Part shown: piece after piece, positions 63,063 through 64,000 of the stretch
Numbering within the stretch: position 1 is the first letter of the stretch
Layout of the letters: each line of letters opens with the position of its first letter
NCBI RefSeq assembly: GCF_964340395.1
Contig: NC_135569.1
Location: 6,379,040 to 6,443,039 of the forward strand
Direction of reading: 5' to 3'
DNA length: 64,000 nt
DNA from: Glandiceps talaboti
Taxonomy: Eukaryota > Hemichordata > Enteropneusta > Spengelidae
Translations under genes and position numbers: made by a program
Notes under the pieces: model-generated
Database searches by the model: none
Seen by the model: the letters and a program-made list of their open reading frames with translations, nothing else
What the model was told of the DNA's origin: nothing

Positions 63063-64000
63063 TTTAAGTAGGCTGTTACCACCTTTCTGATGTATAAGGG
63101 TAGCTAAAAAGTCAAAAAATGGGCCCAAAAATATTGACAAAACGTCGCCTGGGAGAAGTATTAGAAACTGGGACCGATCGTACTGAAAAATATACAAACT
63201 TTGTCCAAAAGAACACGACATTTAAAGTAAAAACTTAGACACTTGGTCTGCCTAATTGTCCGTAAAACTGGGTAAAGCTCTTGGGTTAAAAGACTATGTA
63301 TGACACATTTGAACACGAAACCTCCCCCGTTACTGCTATCAACTTAAAGAAAAAGTCCAGTTAGACTTATTTCTACCTTTAGTACACTTGTATTCACTAC
63401 TGCTATCAACTTAAAGGTAAAGTTCAGTCAGACTTGATTGAAGGAATGTTAAATGTGAAGGTATATCACTAGGAAAATATAACCAACTGACAGTTTTGGC
63501 TAAGACAATATATATGTCTCTCTGAAAAGTGCATAGTTTAAACTTACAGGAGATTATAAACAAGTGTTACGGATGACTGAACACAATGTTCTGATATTCA
63601 CAAAATTTTGGTCACAGCGAACTCTCAGATGTCATGAAATGATACTTGGAACAAATGTTTGCATTTCGCGAATAGTATTCTTCTGCTGACAAAATTAAGA
63701 GTTATTAAAATATCACCGATATCAAATAACGACTTATTACAGGCAGTTGGAAGAACAATGGCGTAATCACTACTTTTCATATTTCATATTGTTGTTGTTG
63801 CTCTTTTGCTAGTCTCTCTCATTTTGTAATGTTCAGACCGCTGAGACATGTTTGTGTAACAATAAATTATTATTATTATTTGTCAATATTATTTGCATTG
63901 AATTAAGGCAACGAAACTCTTCCGTTTATTCATTTACTGGTGTTGATGAATGTTGCGAATCTACATCAGGGACACCTGCTATTGTTTTTGTTTGTTTGTT
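63063..64000. other. no supported gene
   Basis: AT-rich to the window end. Only short accidental frames and a (TTG)n/(TTA)n patch near 63790-63895. Confidence 0.4.

Overview
The window is nuclear DNA from a bilaterian animal. It is AT-rich, with GT-AG introns of hundreds to several thousand bases, very many microsatellites, foldback (MITE-like) transposons and decayed hAT and DIRS-type elements. A DR6/osteoprotegerin-type TNF receptor and an invertebrate-style glutamine-rich GPS2 suggest a marine invertebrate, perhaps a deuterostome such as a hemichordate or lancelet. The sequence alone does not fix the species.

Layout. 1-15.9 kb holds no supported gene. It carries many simple repeats: (CATA)n, (TA)n, (GA)n, (CT)n and a 285-bp alternating purine-pyrimidine tract. 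15.93-25.51 kb (+) holds the last four coding exons of a TNF-receptor-superfamily gene. The ectodomain resembles DR6/osteoprotegerin, followed by a stalk, one membrane segment and a short tail with no death domain; the first exon with the start codon was not found. 25.5-37.5 kb is gene-free: probable 3'UTR or intergenic DNA, a 26-bp minisatellite, a foldback element, a GTAT/GTAC tract and a 29-copy 51-bp minisatellite. 37.52-39.16 kb (-) is a complete four-exon ribosomal protein eL22 gene (RPL22). 39.40-52.68 kb (+) is a complete GPS2 gene with 11 coding exons (514 residues predicted), head-to-head with RPL22 across roughly 250 bp, so a shared bidirectional promoter is likely. 52.7-59.8 kb is non-genic and includes the wreck of a DIRS-type retrotransposon and a tRNA-derived SINE. 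59.82-60.95 kb (-) is an intronless SLC35G/EamA-type transporter with a TATA box. 61.2-64 kb holds a 21-bp satellite and a 410-bp foldback element.

The genes do not form an operon. RPL22 and GPS2 are housekeeping/regulatory genes sharing a promoter region. The TNFR gene and GPS2 may be linked only by chance, although mammalian GPS2 is known to restrain TNF-induced JNK signalling. The most informative observations are the death-domain-less DR6-like receptor, a hAT element nested inside a foldback element whose uninterrupted relative lies 8 kb away, a triplicated 3' splice-site region before GPS2 coding exon 10, and the DIRS fossil.
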